Assembly (NCBI GenBank): GCA_032164295.1
Contig: JAJHTX010000001.1
Location: 3,782,001-3,846,000, forward strand
Source of the DNA: Inonotus obliquus
Lineage: Eukaryota > Basidiomycota > Agaricomycetes > Hymenochaetales > Hymenochaetaceae
DNA length: 64,000 nucleotides
Direction of reading: 5' to 3'
Every line of letters starts with the position of its first letter. Position 1 is the first letter of the stretch. The notes below the pieces were generated by a model, which was given only the letters and a program-made list of their open reading frames with translations, did not search any database and had not been told where the DNA came from. Made by a program: the position numbers and the translations under genes. This document shows, one piece after another, positions 35,838-46,947 of the stretch.

Positions 35838-37020
35838 GCTTCCTCAGAGATGGCTCATATCTCCCAGTCATGTCCCTTCATACCTGCAAATGGTAGATCT
35901 CATACAGGGTAGACGCACTGTGAATGAAATTGACAGCGATTGAAGACACCCAACCTAGCAAGGTTAAGGAATCTCGGCATGTCTCCGTTAATAAGCTGGA
36001 CGTACCTTCGGAGTACATGCGAGCATGTTAGATGTAAGGATGTTCTATCGGTTTCAGTGATTCATTGAAAAACATTTGAAATACTCCCTTCAAACCCAAG
36101 CACGACTTTCTGGAGAGTACCGTCGCTTAGACTCTTCCCATTGAGGTGAGGCTTCAAAACGTGCGTAGATTATCCCCAAGATCGCTGAGTTTCCCGCTGT
36201 CCTTTGGCTACCATAATCTACATATTCGGAGAACGAACACCTGCAACTCTTTTCAGCTGTAATTGCGCGCTCTAGTGAGGAGTGAATGCAGCCTCTCATC
36301 TCCTCAACAGAAGGCTCAGCACCATTCAGTCTCTCCGATAGTCGATTTGCGGAGGGAATGGGAACATGATAGCAACTCCATCAGTAGCGAATGCTTATTT
36401 GTTCGCTCTGAGCATTAGAATATCCCGCTGTGTATATCGAATCGGTAACGGAAGGATATTAGAGCTAGGCTCAATGTATTTTAATGTATTTCTGATATCA
36501 CACTGATGCATAGGACTCACCGTTGAAGGTGGAGTTGCCGACACGGCTTGTGATGGAAAGCATATACGGGAAACAAGACGTACGTTTCAGCAAAGGTGCC
36601 CGTGAGTAATGAAGGACATTGGATTGAGCATTTCAAAATGCTGACGGCACTGAAATCTGATCTAGTGGAAAAGTGGAAAATTATTGACGAGCGGGCGGTG
36701 TGTTACTATTCCGCATTTATTTCTAAAACGGTGAGTTTATCCACGCAAAGTTTCAGATAGGATGAAGTTCTTGGGTTCATGACGAGGTTCGGTAGCATCT
36801 TTTACGCCACTCCGATGTCTGTGAGGATTTGAGTTCTGGGGATATGCACGTACGAGAACTCATAAAGCATACAAAATCAAGATACAAACCAACCAAACCA
36901 TGAAGGTATCGCACGTGACTGAGAGCAATCATGACGACTCCTAGTATCCTCTCATGAACGCCCTTATCATAACCATAGTCCAACAAGGAACATACCATCG
37001 CCAAGAATTCTATCAATGCT
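35838..37020. other. Intergenic region
   Basis: About 1.2 kb upstream of synthase D. Short frames on the minus strand (36090-36299, 36777-37238) show no family features. Nothing recognised apart from the relic that follows. Confidence 0.5.
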
Positions 37021-37029
37021 ATAGAATTT

Positions 37030-37196
37030 TCAACTCGAAATCGATACGCGCGTATGCAGAGGGATTGGAGCGTGAAATCTGTGGAAATAACTTGTGTAGC
37101 TAGGATACTCCAAGATACTTTGGGGACTATTGTGAGGAAGTGAAGCGCACTGGCTTGTATAAGATCAACAAGTGCCCGACGAATGTAGCATTCTAG
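37030..37196 (+). pseudogene. Terpene synthase exon 3 relic
   Basis: Plus-strand fragment of the last exon of a terpene synthase most like B. Read across one shift it gives EICGNN, a stop in place of the Leu codon, DTPRYFGDYCEEVKRTGLYK and the stop at 37194-37196. Everything upstream of this exon end is missing. It and about 600 bases downstream also occur at 54.3-54.96 kb. Confidence 0.8.
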
Positions 37197-37800
37197 ATAG
37201 TTGCCGAGTATGATAAGGGTGTAATTAAGTTGAACCAAGGGTTTGAACAGTATACAAGGTACTTACTTTATCCATACTGCGGCATGACGGCTATCAGTCA
37301 TAATTTATAGCCAGAGAGCCAAATCGAAGACTTGCATATCGGGCCTTTATGGCTGTAAAGAGTAAGAGCACAAGAAGCCATGTTTCGAAACCGCGTTAGG
37401 CTGGTGGACATTGACTCTCGGAGTGTCAAGAAATGCAGAAAATGTCCATCAACCTCAGTTACTCGTTCCGTGCATCGCCGCCATTGTGGCTTCGCACATT
37501 GGCAATCACGTTGTTTCTGGCTGATGGAAGGTTAGTCGGATAACTACAGATAAACCCTTTGAAAAATGCACAAAGACCAACTTTTGATGATGCCAACGAG
37601 TCTCCCCGCTTGCTCAACGACTGATCTGTGTCTCATTTTTGAGACGCCAATCACTTATCAGGCACCCGCCCCGCAAATTCGAAGTCTCCTTCTCCGCTCA
37701 GAGCTTCTTCCGCTCCGCTGACTTTTCACCTCCATCCTCGCTTGGCAGTATGGTGGCTCTGGTACACTGATCATCACTCGACATGAGTGTCCCTTTTAGG
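37197..37800. repeat. Duplicated flank of terpene relics (copy at 54.47-54.96 kb)
   Basis: Matches 54470-54960 in the same orientation: shared landmarks include gtggacattgactctcgg/gctggacgttgactcacgg and ggaaggttagtcggataa. It directly follows the terpene synthase relic in both places. No gene recognised. Confidence 0.6.
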
Positions 37801-37959
37801 ACTCGGATGCGACGCAGCTAGCCAATTCAAGTGCTAGTGGTCAGCTCAGGATTAGGCCCAAGTTCTTGAATTATGTTTTACGAAAACTTCAACGACGATA
37901 CGCTTCAAGATGGGGTAACACAACTGAGGTGAATGAAATGAAGGTCTGATGGCACACTA

Positions 37960-39000
37960 TTTACTGGTATTTTCTATTATTTGCATGGTGTTTACACGTG
38001 TTCCTTCCATCCGCAGCGGCTCACCTCTCCTATCTGTTCCATGCTGAAATGGCCGCATTGAGCTCACTAAAGACCACCCTCTTTCTAGAACCTTAAAATT
38101 CCGAGATGTACAGAAAACAACACCGTTATTACAATTAATGGGGAAACCGTAACATGATATCCGCTCATCCAGGATTAGAATTTGAAACTCACCATGCCGT
38201 ACGCTGGCATGGTTCAATTGACTGAAATCATCATTTACTCACCTCATCCCGTAGCGCCAACTCCACCTCCAGCAGTGAGCCTTGTGCATCAACATGATGA
38301 AGAATGCACTGAGCCGTCTAAACAAACAAGTCCGCTTCCACCACGTCAGGGTCTACATTTTGATTATCTCCACTGATGAGTGGAAATGAAATCGCAATAG
38401 AAATTCAGTAATGTTGACCACCGGGGTAACTATATACTGCTGAGCATTCTGACGGAGAAAGTTATATTGCTTCCTCTCCCTTCCTGGATGCGCAAACTCA
38501 GTCACTCTGAGCACAGAATCGCTTATCCTCCGAATCGGCCTATCCTGTTAGTGGTAAAGGATAACGTACAATATTTCATAAATTCAGTTTCTGGGAATAG
38601 GTTATGATAAAGTTTACCGTAAGCGATAATACTGGTACAATCATAGCTCAATGCAGTTTGATTACTCCAGTGCAGTTGCGTAAACATGTTGAGATGTCTT
38701 GCTCTTGCTAGGTTGGGCACTCTCGGGCACCGAGGGTCTTATATCGGTCTTCGCCCATGTACCCCCGGCTGAACTCTGCAGCAGAGATGCATACTAAGAT
38801 ATGGTTTGTAGGGCGTTCATTTCCTCGTTCCAAGTTGGTCCAAAAATTGTTAAATTGGTCTGTAACATTGTATTTGCGGTGAATGAGTAGGCAAAGCCGC
38901 AAAGCGTAAGACGCTACACGTATCATTAGCGGAGGGTAGAGAAGGAACTAATGTCTCGTCATTTCCTCATGTCACTGGTACTGGCAGGTATCCCGAAGCC
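37960..39000. repeat. 3' flank of synthase unit, copy 3
   Basis: Matches about 29680-30250 downstream of synthase C, with substitutions and indels; the later part, 38560-39000, is less clear. It lies downstream of the broken synthase at 39.2-39.6 kb, as expected for a larger duplication. No gene seen. Confidence 0.6.
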
Positions 39001-39129
39001 AGTGATGAAGATACATCTATTTCTGGTACTTTTTTCGTCGCCAGCCAAGGGCGTTTGACCTTCCCTTTGCCTCCTGATCCTGACTGCATGAGCTGATAAA
39101 ACACAAAGACTGAGTCGGATGCCTTCACA

Positions 39130-39597
39130 ACTTACAGAATCGCCATAAGCCATCATGTCATCTATATGCTTTTTGTAGATTCCGGCCACGTGGTCCATGG
39201 AGGCTTTGGGGGACAGACCTTAGTTGTTCATGTTTCGATACCCCTCGAATACTCTGCCGGGAACGAGTATATATCCTTTCAGAATAAAATGAGTTATCAT
39301 TTGGACATTAGATTTGCATATTTGACATTACTATCATGCCGGTTACAGCAATGACAATGATTTTGAAGTTACCATTTTCGCGTACCTCTGATGGAAGTTC
39401 GAATCCAAACAGTATTTCCATGAGATCGAAAAGCATATAGAGCCCACTGTTCGAGCTCCGAAACTCCTCGAGGGTTGTAATCTTGCCATTAGGAGCAGTG
39501 AATGAGCATAATCAACGAAGTTCTCCGCGATGTGGTTGCACAATTCCTCTGGGGCAAAAGATAATCGCTTCATAAAACGATGGGTAATGTTAGTTCA
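39130..39597 (-). pseudogene. Terpene synthase pseudogene (twin of C)
   Basis: Minus-strand remains of a synthase very close to A and C. Exon 2 starts MKRLSFAPEEL and then loses frame through small deletions; an internal segment is absent. Intron 2 and the start of exon 3 (ending in the conserved cggcagagtattcgagggg) are present, followed by HVAGIYKKHIDDMM before the match fades near 39150. Exon 1 and the promoter are gone: sequence equivalent to intron 1 of C joins at about 39610 to sequence equivalent to about 31880, implying a deletion of about 650 bp. Confidence 0.88.
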
Positions 39598-39639
39598 TGC
39601 TCTGGAGAAGACTTGTCGACGTTATTAGTGTGTTCGTCG

Positions 39640-40210
39640 CGAAAATATCGCCAAGTGCCCGTGACCTGATGAACCTGGAACGATAGTACTGGGACCACTT
39701 TCTTTGAATCTTTGAACATGCTTGGAAGGACCGCGGGCCGGGATCAAGCTTTGAGAAAATCACAAGCGTGTCAATGATGCGCTGAAGTAGCCTAGGTCGG
39801 CGATGTATGCATGAGGGCGGCAGGCCTTATCGATCAACTCTCGTAGATTGAATACCGAGACAATAAAACCCTTGGATATGTATAACCTCTGGTATCATGA
39901 ACATGTGCTTCAAGAAATAATTCAACGGACACGAAGTAATCGGAGCATAGTTGCATTAAGCGTACCCCTAAAGACTGCGCGCCGTCTTGGAATGTTGGTG
40001 ATCGGTTGAAGTAAAATCCGGATAGTGGTCCTTAAGAAAAGAAAAGATGTCCGAGATCTTGAGAGCGATTTTCCCATATTTCCACAGCGGAGTGACGACA
40101 CAAATTGCGCTCGGAAGGTCGCCGTGATTCCTTTCGATCTCCTGGGGACGGGGAAATGCATATTCTACCTTGATTACGTGCACAATGGGTGTACCCACAT
40201 CCCCGGGTAC
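39640..40210 (-). other. Unidentified segment X, copy 3
   Basis: Between the intact oxygenase and the broken synthase. The clearest frame (40198-39968) reads VEYAFPRPQEIERNHGDLPS, ICVVTPLWKYGKIALK and LKDHYPDFTSTDHQHS before a TAG, and is the best preserved of the three copies. No family recognised and no membrane segment apparent. Confidence 0.45.
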
Positions 40211-40562
40211 TATTCCAGACCACTAGCACCTTTGCATTGAGCAAGAAGGAACTCTTTCAGCTATGAAACACGCACCAACACATTGTAGAACGGCACAGTG
40301 AGCTCCGAAGTGCAATCCACCTCAGTCGAGCTCATTCAGATCCTCACCCCAGATCAATTCTCACGAGGCTCACCTTCCGTTCGAAAGGCTTGACGAACTG
40401 AAATGTATGGGAACGCGGCATGCTAGCATAGTTTCTCCAGGACCTCAGAGACAGTGGAATGTACACCCGCTGCAATGTAAAGTTTTATCGAAAGGGTCGA
40501 GTCAGTTCGCATTAATGGTCAGGGAGAACGCATGTGCGAATTCCTACGAGCCGATGTCTACC

Positions 40563-41813
40563 TTACGTCGCCGACACCATCAACCGTCTCGGTGCACGCC
40601 TAAGCACGTCCAAAATCCTCACAAACTTCCTCCGTACGTTCCCTCCGCCTTCTCTTTCAATTTTCTTGTTCAAAGCCCTCTCCTGCTTCCTCCTCTCTTC
40701 AACACTAACATTCACATTCCAGTGTGCTTCGTTGATGGCTTGATATATCTGTCCAACTGTTGCGTTCGTGAAGTGTAATAAGGGAGGAAATGGACCAGTT
40801 ATAGGTGTTTGGAAGTCTGTATGGGATACCTGGACAGGTAGGTGACCTCGGAGAGCGTGGACGAGGGAGAAACGATAGGAAGGGTTGGAGAGGGGTGAAG
40901 ATCCATTACTTGTAGGGTCAGAGTTTGTATCGACTTCATTTGAAGTGGATGTTGGAGGACTCGAAGAGCTTGGGTGGACGAATACCCGATGTCTACCGGG
41001 CACGAATCGGCCATTCGTAAACTTAGTGAGCGTTTGTCCGACAAGGATAGTCGCGGTTAGTCCGTGTTGATTCGTCTCGCATGATACCCAATCATCACGT
41101 TCTTCGTCCCAACATTCGAGTCCCGGAGAATGTCCAACAACGATCGTTAAGATTCCAAGATCTCTATGTGGTTCTGAAACTACTCTGGACTCGATTTCGG
41201 ATCCCTTTCTAGTAGCTTTCGATTTCCGCTTGGGCTCGGACTCTGAACTAGGTGGGGATAGAGATGGTCGATCATATCGAAACATCCTCATAAGAGTAGC
41301 AACGTTTCCCTCTCCCTCCGCAGGTAACTCCAGCTGTTTCTCAGTCAATCGCATCAACGCATTATCGTCCATCCCTAGAGACTCTTCAATCGCCTTAAGT
41401 ATGTCCCGCATCACACCCGCACTAGCCATCCACGCCCTCTCAGCCCTCTCACGTAGCTCAAACTCCGTGGGAGTCGTTTGAGCTTTCCGTAAAGCAAGTA
41501 AAGACTTCTCGCCCTCAACACGTGAATAACCTTCTTCTGAAGTTTGAGATGCTCCACCACGAAGTGCTTTTATACGATATTTCGTTCGTTCTTCTTCGGA
41601 AAGGTCGAAGAATTGAGCTGAAGATTCGAAAAGCGAGGAGAAGTGTGGGTAGAGGGGGTCTGATGCGTCTTTGGTGATAGGAAGGGTGGTCCAGCCTTGG
41701 TTAGAGAGTTTCTCGAGGTCTATTGGGTAGGGAAGGGACGTTGTTGAGGGCTTGAGGGGAGAACGTCCTGGAGGTGGTCGTGCGGGAGGCGCGTAGTGTT
41801 GACCAGAAGACAT
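40563..41813 (-). CDS. 2-oxoglutarate/Fe(II)-dependent oxygenase (isopenicillin N synthase-like)
   Basis: Predicted 416-residue single-exon cytosolic oxygenase of the non-haem iron superfamily, probably hydroxylating or desaturating a small molecule. Iron ligands are visible as H216-R-D218 and H275 in GRHRV; 2-oxoglutarate would be bound by the R314-F-S316 pair. The N-terminal region has the family's IDLEKL and SAQFFDLSEEERTKY. Basic insertions with KRKSKATRK lie before the HxD motif. The frame is open upstream of 41813 but without an earlier ATG. It is the intact twin of the pseudogene at 33.1-34.3 kb. Being duplicated together with a terpene synthase suggests, but does not prove, a role in terpene tailoring. 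Confidence 0.88.
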   Translation of the reverse strand: MSSGQHYAPPARPPPGRSPLKPSTTSLPYPIDLEKLSNQGWTTLPITKDASDPLYPHFSSLFESSAQFFDLSEEERTKYRIKALRGGASQTSEEGYSRVEGEKSLLALRKAQTTPTEFELRERAERAWMASAGVMRDILKAIEESLGMDDNALMRLTEKQLELPAEGEGNVATLMRMFRYDRPSLSPPSSESEPKRKSKATRKGSEIESRVVSEPHRDLGILTIVVGHSPGLECWDEERDDWVSCETNQHGLTATILVGQTLTKFTNGRFVPGRHRVFVHPSSSSPPTSTSNEVDTNSDPTSNGSSPLSNPSYRFSLVHALRGHLPVQVSHTDFQTPITGPFPPLLHFTNATVGQIYQAINEAHWNVNVSVEERRKQERALNKKIEREGGGNVRRKFVRILDVLRRAPRRLMVSAT

Positions 41814-42331
41814 GGTGAGTAGCAGAGATGCATCGTCCCGTCTTCCTGCTGCGGGTGCGGTGTCATGAATGTCCTGTGCTGTGCCACTCGGCGCGCTCAA
41901 TGCTAGGAAGGCACGTGCACATCCTGGAATAGAATGTCGATGATCTGCGTATCCTCATTTTCTATCACAAAAATGGGAGGACCCCGTTCATAGGTTTTGC
42001 ATTTATTATCAATCTTTGCCGTCGCCTTCCGTAATTTATTATGCATTATCATGAGCTCTTGAAACCTCATAGATTACATCATTTATCGGGAAATATCAAG
42101 AACGCGGAAGCAGCGAGTACAGTTGGCACGCCGACAGGGTCACGTCCTTCAGCGACGGTGATCGTACGACTCACGACAATCCACCGCTCGCCATCAGGGA
42201 CTAATGGAGTACCACCTGTAGCAGTACCAGTCCTATGCATCTCCACACACAAACACGCGGGCACGTTTCACGCACTGTCCCTCACCCATTCCATCTCCAA
42301 CATAAAATTCTCGTTTCTACTGTGGCCCGAC
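41814..42331. other. Intergenic region with DUF6533 downstream homology
   Basis: 42040-42300 matches, inverted, the sequence just after DUF6533 copy 1 (9720-9920); its minus-strand frame MPACLCVEMHRTGT parallels the one there. This may be a lost last exon of the family. Nothing else recognised. Confidence 0.45.
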
Positions 42332-44190
42332 TCATACTTCCACCTCTCTAAGTGTAGTCATAGTCTCTTGACCAGAGCTAATGTTGGTACTTAGAATCGC
42401 AAAGTCGGGAGCAGTCAATTGTGCTGTCGGCTCCTCTGGTTCACAATTCGCGACCTGCCGCAGATTTACCATCATGCGAGCTGAGAGTATGGAGTGAAAT
42501 ATGCGTTGGATTCTTTCAGAGAATATCAGACTAACCCACTGAACGTTGGAAGGTGACTTACATGCATATGCTTAGGAGAATGTTGACATCGGCCTGTTAC
42601 AAAATCGTGAATGCCGTCGTGTCATAAAGTGAGCACATAAACGCACATTGGCAGCCGTCACCAAACGGAATGTAAAGTTTGCTGCAGACATTGCTATACA
42701 CAAACACTTAATCTCATTATGAACGTAATCCGAGTTGCTGTAGCTTACCGAACATGATGAAGAAGTATAGGACACCTTTTTGCGAAGTCAGTTTTCAATA
42801 TCTAACTGAAAGAAAACTATCTACATACCGTCACTATAGAACTGTTTAGTCAATGGGCTGCGATGCTGACCCTCGCTCCCTATAATAATAATCAAGACGT
42901 CCAATCAGAAACATGGCTCAATGTTAACGGGCTCACCACTTACATTGCTTCACTCCGATCCACATAGTCAAGAGCAGGATAACTGAGCATGTGTTAGGGG
43001 AACTTCTGATCTGCTGTGCAATATAACCCAGGATGCATTACCAAGTTCATACGCCATCAGCAGTCCAAACGCCATAACGCCCCTGACTTCGTCTACGACC
43101 TCGGCATTACATGCAACGAGTTGTGGGATAGGCGACGGAATCCCTTCATTTTGCGACTGTCAGGATATTCCCCGTGGACGATGAGTCAAAAGGAGGAGCT
43201 TACAGATTATGTCATTACTCCGCCTGAAGTAAAAAACAATAACGATTGTTGTCCCCGGCTAAAAGAACAATGTCTCGTAAATGAGCTTTCGAGTCGTTCG
43301 AGAGACGTTGGGTTGAGTACATACGACCAACATAACTACCAGAGATATGAGCAATCGTTTCGAGCGTCCCCATAGTGCATAAGTCCGCATCGACATTATT
43401 ACTAAGAAACTTTTCAGACCAGTAATGTTCATTGTCCTTGATGCTCTCACTTTCAGCGACAACTATTCCCGCTACGATAGGGTCTTTTTCACAGATCTGT
43501 GAGCGCCCAGGAGATTTCTCAGGAAGGGAAATATGAATAACTCACACTCGGACGCATCGTAGACTTCTTTGCATGACTAGGATGGAAATGTAGGATCAAT
43601 ATGGATTCACCGAGACACCGTGAGGCTGAGACAGAGCTAATGCTAACATTGATGTCCAGCTGCGGATAGAATAGGTCTGGAGTTAATAGAACAATTGTCA
43701 GAACCGTCTCCGAGGCGGAATTTAGACATACAAATGAAAATAATTGCCATATCTACGTAACAGAGATATCGCGTAGCAAGGTAGAGAGCTTTGCCTATAC
43801 CCCAGCTACTATTCCAGATGAAGCGTACCTATTGAAGAGTTACCATAAAGCACAGAGAGAAATCAGTGATTAGAAATGCCATATAGAGGGCACTCTGCAG
43901 ACTTACTTCGTTGGCAATATTAAGGAAATTGTCATGTAGCTTGAGAAAACAGGTAAAAAGTTAGTTTGCAGGACAAGCTCGATGTAATGCGCACTCACCA
44001 GGATTGTGGCCCCTGCGACTGATGTCCCATCAGCATGCGGATAACAAAAGCAACAAGTGGACATAAACCGACCAGATACATACTACGAGGAATCACAGTC
44101 AGAGGTCGAGAAGAAGCTTCAGAAACATCAATGATAACTAACTCGAACTACGTGAAAGTGCTGCACAAAGGAGATCGTTGATTCAACCAT
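42332..44190 (-). CDS. DUF6533 multi-pass membrane protein, copy 4
   Basis: Minus-strand paralogue of the 7810-9722 gene. It begins MVESTISFVQHFHVVR, then the 10-nt exon and VAGATIL, LHDNFLNIANE, VRFIWNSSW, ALYLATRYLCYVD, SMRTYALWGR, GTTIVIVFYF, IPSPIPQLVACNAE and RMMVNLRQ. The exons I aligned keep the lengths of copy 1. Towards the C-terminus an indel relative to copy 1 changes the frame after QETMT and the protein ends at 42332, about 20-25 residues earlier. That tail is variable, so the gene may still work. Its promoter (44191-44710) is also shared with copy 1, inverted. Function unknown. Confidence 0.65.
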
Positions 44191-44710
44191 GGTAATCGGG
44201 GAGGAGAAGGGAGGCTACGAACGGTAGAGAAACTCTTATATGCCTGGGATTCGCCGGGACATTGAAATAGGAAATGTGAATGAGTGTAGCTTTGGTACAC
44301 CGAACGTACGGTACTATTCCTTCACCGATGTACAGGAGATATCTAACCCGAAGAAAGAACACCTCATGCGATGATCTGCGAAAAAGAACACAGCAATTTG
44401 AGCTTGAGCTTGAGCTATAGATGGCTTCCATACCAAGAAGCTACCAAGTAAGATCACGGCGCTAGGGGTTTTATCGAGCCGTCAAGATATCAAGTCTTGG
44501 ATTCGCCGTCGCGTAAGTATCCAAAGTCGATGTACGGCTATCCAATCGGTGGACTCCATGCCTTTCTGCGCGGAGTAATCAATCACAGCAGGCTCCTCAG
44601 AAGCCACAGAATTTATGATGGAATGGACTCACAGCTTTCCGAAATGCCACCGCCAGCTCTGACTGGAGTCTGAGCGAACAGGACGCCGCGTGCGCGATTC
44701 ACAGATAACC
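44191..44710. repeat. Duplicated DUF6533 promoter region, inverted copy
   Basis: Inverted match to about 7020-7809, with a shared core including gcagatcatcgcatgagg and gtcccggcgaatcccaggc. It lies directly upstream of DUF6533 copy 4 as its partner does for copy 1, so the duplication took gene and promoter together. Confidence 0.7.
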
Positions 44711-45799
44711 ATGTAAATCTGCACTTTCCTAACTTTCCGGTTACACGCCCATAAGGCCCTTACCTTAGAGCACCATTCTACCATCATTTCCCTGTGTTTA
44801 TTTCTACACCACTCCGAGAGTACCTAACACCATGTAGCTATGTCTACCGCGCACTTGTAACTAGAATTACTGACGCGCGTAATAAGTACATTTTTTTAAA
44901 AAAAATCTGCACTTTTCTTTTGCAGAATCCACCCCAAATTGGTAGAAATGTCCTGCTGCAACCGATGTTTGATAGGAAACCATGACGTGCAACAGGAGGG
45001 AGCTGTTGTGTCACAGGATGATGTTCAACTTTGTTGTATGAGTTATTGACAAGTAGTGCCCCAAGTCTGTGCAAACCTGTGATGAGGGATGTAGTGCTCA
45101 CCTTGCTTCTTACCCACAATCAGTTGTGGTGGGTGCAGAGAAAGAGTGAGTTCATGTAACTCGGCTCGGCACGCTCATTGATCTGCGCTGATCAGTCGCA
45201 TCCCGAAATAGAAAGGGGGTGATTACGATAATATTCCACCCCGTTTCTGTGCACGAAAATCAGCATCAGTCACAGTTTGATAAGATCACGTTCAATTACA
45301 AGTGTTACCATCAGTGCCATCATCGATTAGAAGCAATTTGTATTGAAGGGCTCGCGTATCAATCGTTGCACAGGTTTTACTGCGCCACGTCTTTGCCACT
45401 TCACTGCCACTGTAACGTCACCATCCTCTGTTTGGCAAGGAACCTAATGCACTGTTGTAAACGACGGCTGGCCTCAAATAAGTCGCACTATTTCGTTTGT
45501 CGATGCTGCACCTTTATCAACAATCGCTCGAGTTTATTCCCAGGCCACCACCATTGTCCAAAGTTCCGCATCGAGCTTCCAGGAGACTCGAGTCTTGGCA
45601 ATGAGATGTCAGGCAATCAAAACCGTGCGATCATCCTCTACGTGGTGAAGACCAGCAGTTTATCGATACTAACCATCCAGTCCGCTGACGTACAACTTCG
45701 TTATAAAGTCAATAAAGTTATGTGCCGCTCTCCGATAATTATAATATCCAAATCCTCAAGTGAGTATGGGGAAAAAACCCTATTTCAAAACGACAGATT
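44711..45799. other. Intergenic region
   Basis: No recognisable gene. The open frame at 45219-45803 (+) is rich in His, Cys and Ser and shows no domain; it is probably chance. 44840-44985 has a short A-rich tract. Confidence 0.45.
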
Positions 45800-46584
45800 T
45801 TAGTTTTCCCGGAAGCTTCCACCACTCAAAGAGGTTCTCCAGTTCTCGCCAAATATGACCTCGAGTGCACTTATGCTCGTCCCGACATCGTAAACAACAA
45901 GTTTGGTCAACTGGGAATCTTCACCCCGTAACGAGGAGATTAGTGGATAACTTCGCGGAGGGACTTCATTTTGATCGACCGTCCTCGTGAGAAGCATCGG
46001 TAAAGTGATATGAAGCCTTTGCAGACGTGGGATCGTAGGTGCCAGTACATCCTCCGAGTGTGCGTCGTGCATTAGAGTGAGAGGACTTTGGCATGATCAT
46101 GACCAAACTCGGGCCGTCTTGGCATATCCCAGTTCTCGGAGGTTGATAGGAATAGCGTTCGAAGACTGGTACACGTACTATGGACAAGTAGCGAAGCTAA
46201 TTCCAAAAATTCCCGTTCAGATTCTTTGTACGTCGCCGCTGCCTGAGCGGCTTCCGAGGTAGTATGCCAATGACCAAATCGTCGACGATAGTCGTCAGCC
46301 GCGATTGCGTCCCCTTTCGTCAGTTCACATATGAATAGATGTCGGACGTGAATAGGTCTCGCATTCGGAGTGATTCTGGGTGAGGTTTTTACGAGTTCTA
46401 GTCTCGAAGTGGCTCCTTTAAGTTGTTTGAGGCCAGAAACTGATATGGTTCGAAATTCGATGGGTTCTGCGACCGATCAGATGTATTTTGAGACGAGACC
46501 GGTTTTACGAACTGTTTGTCCGAAGTCAGACGAGCATGCATACTCGATGATGCGAGTAAGGAGTTCCGTGGGACAGGCGTCCAT
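45800..46584 (-). pseudogene. F-box/LRR-like protein pseudogene, copy I
   Basis: Minus-strand relative of copies II and III. It starts MDACPTELLTRIIEYACSSD, an F-box-like helix pair, and continues FRTISVSGLKQL and RPIHVRHLFICEL. A TGA at 46479-46477 replaces the Arg codon of copy II in KYLRS. Around 46075 a stretch present in the other copies (SGTxFPKL) is deleted, and the C-terminal part (LTLMHDA, FGENWRTSLSGG) is in another frame. F-box proteins recruit targets to SCF ubiquitin ligases; this copy cannot make a full protein. Confidence 0.75.
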
Positions 46585-46947
46585 GAATGACATACGCAGG
46601 CACTACAATGTCGAGCAAGGAGGAGTCGTTGATTGCTCCTCACAGTTATGGGTCGTGGTTATATACCCACCCTTGTTGCTGATATAATGACTTTCTCATC
46701 ACTATTTCTAGTAGCCAGGATCGACGCGATTGGTCGATCTTGAAGCCACACACAATTAACATGACCACAAAACATCTACGTTTGTACCTCTGCAAAATGA
46801 TTGGCACACTAGTACTCTTAGACAACAGGTTGGATTCCAGAAGGCACATCTAGAATCTCTCCTCCTTCCAAGTCAAGTATAGGAGGGTACAGCTAGATGA
46901 CCATTGACGAATAGACATACTTATGCAATAAAGTTAGCAACATGGAA

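Noticed and set aside
45219..45803. 194-codon plus-strand frame
   Set aside because: Starts with GTG, is rich in His, Cys and Ser, and shows no domain, homologue or splice context; probably chance.
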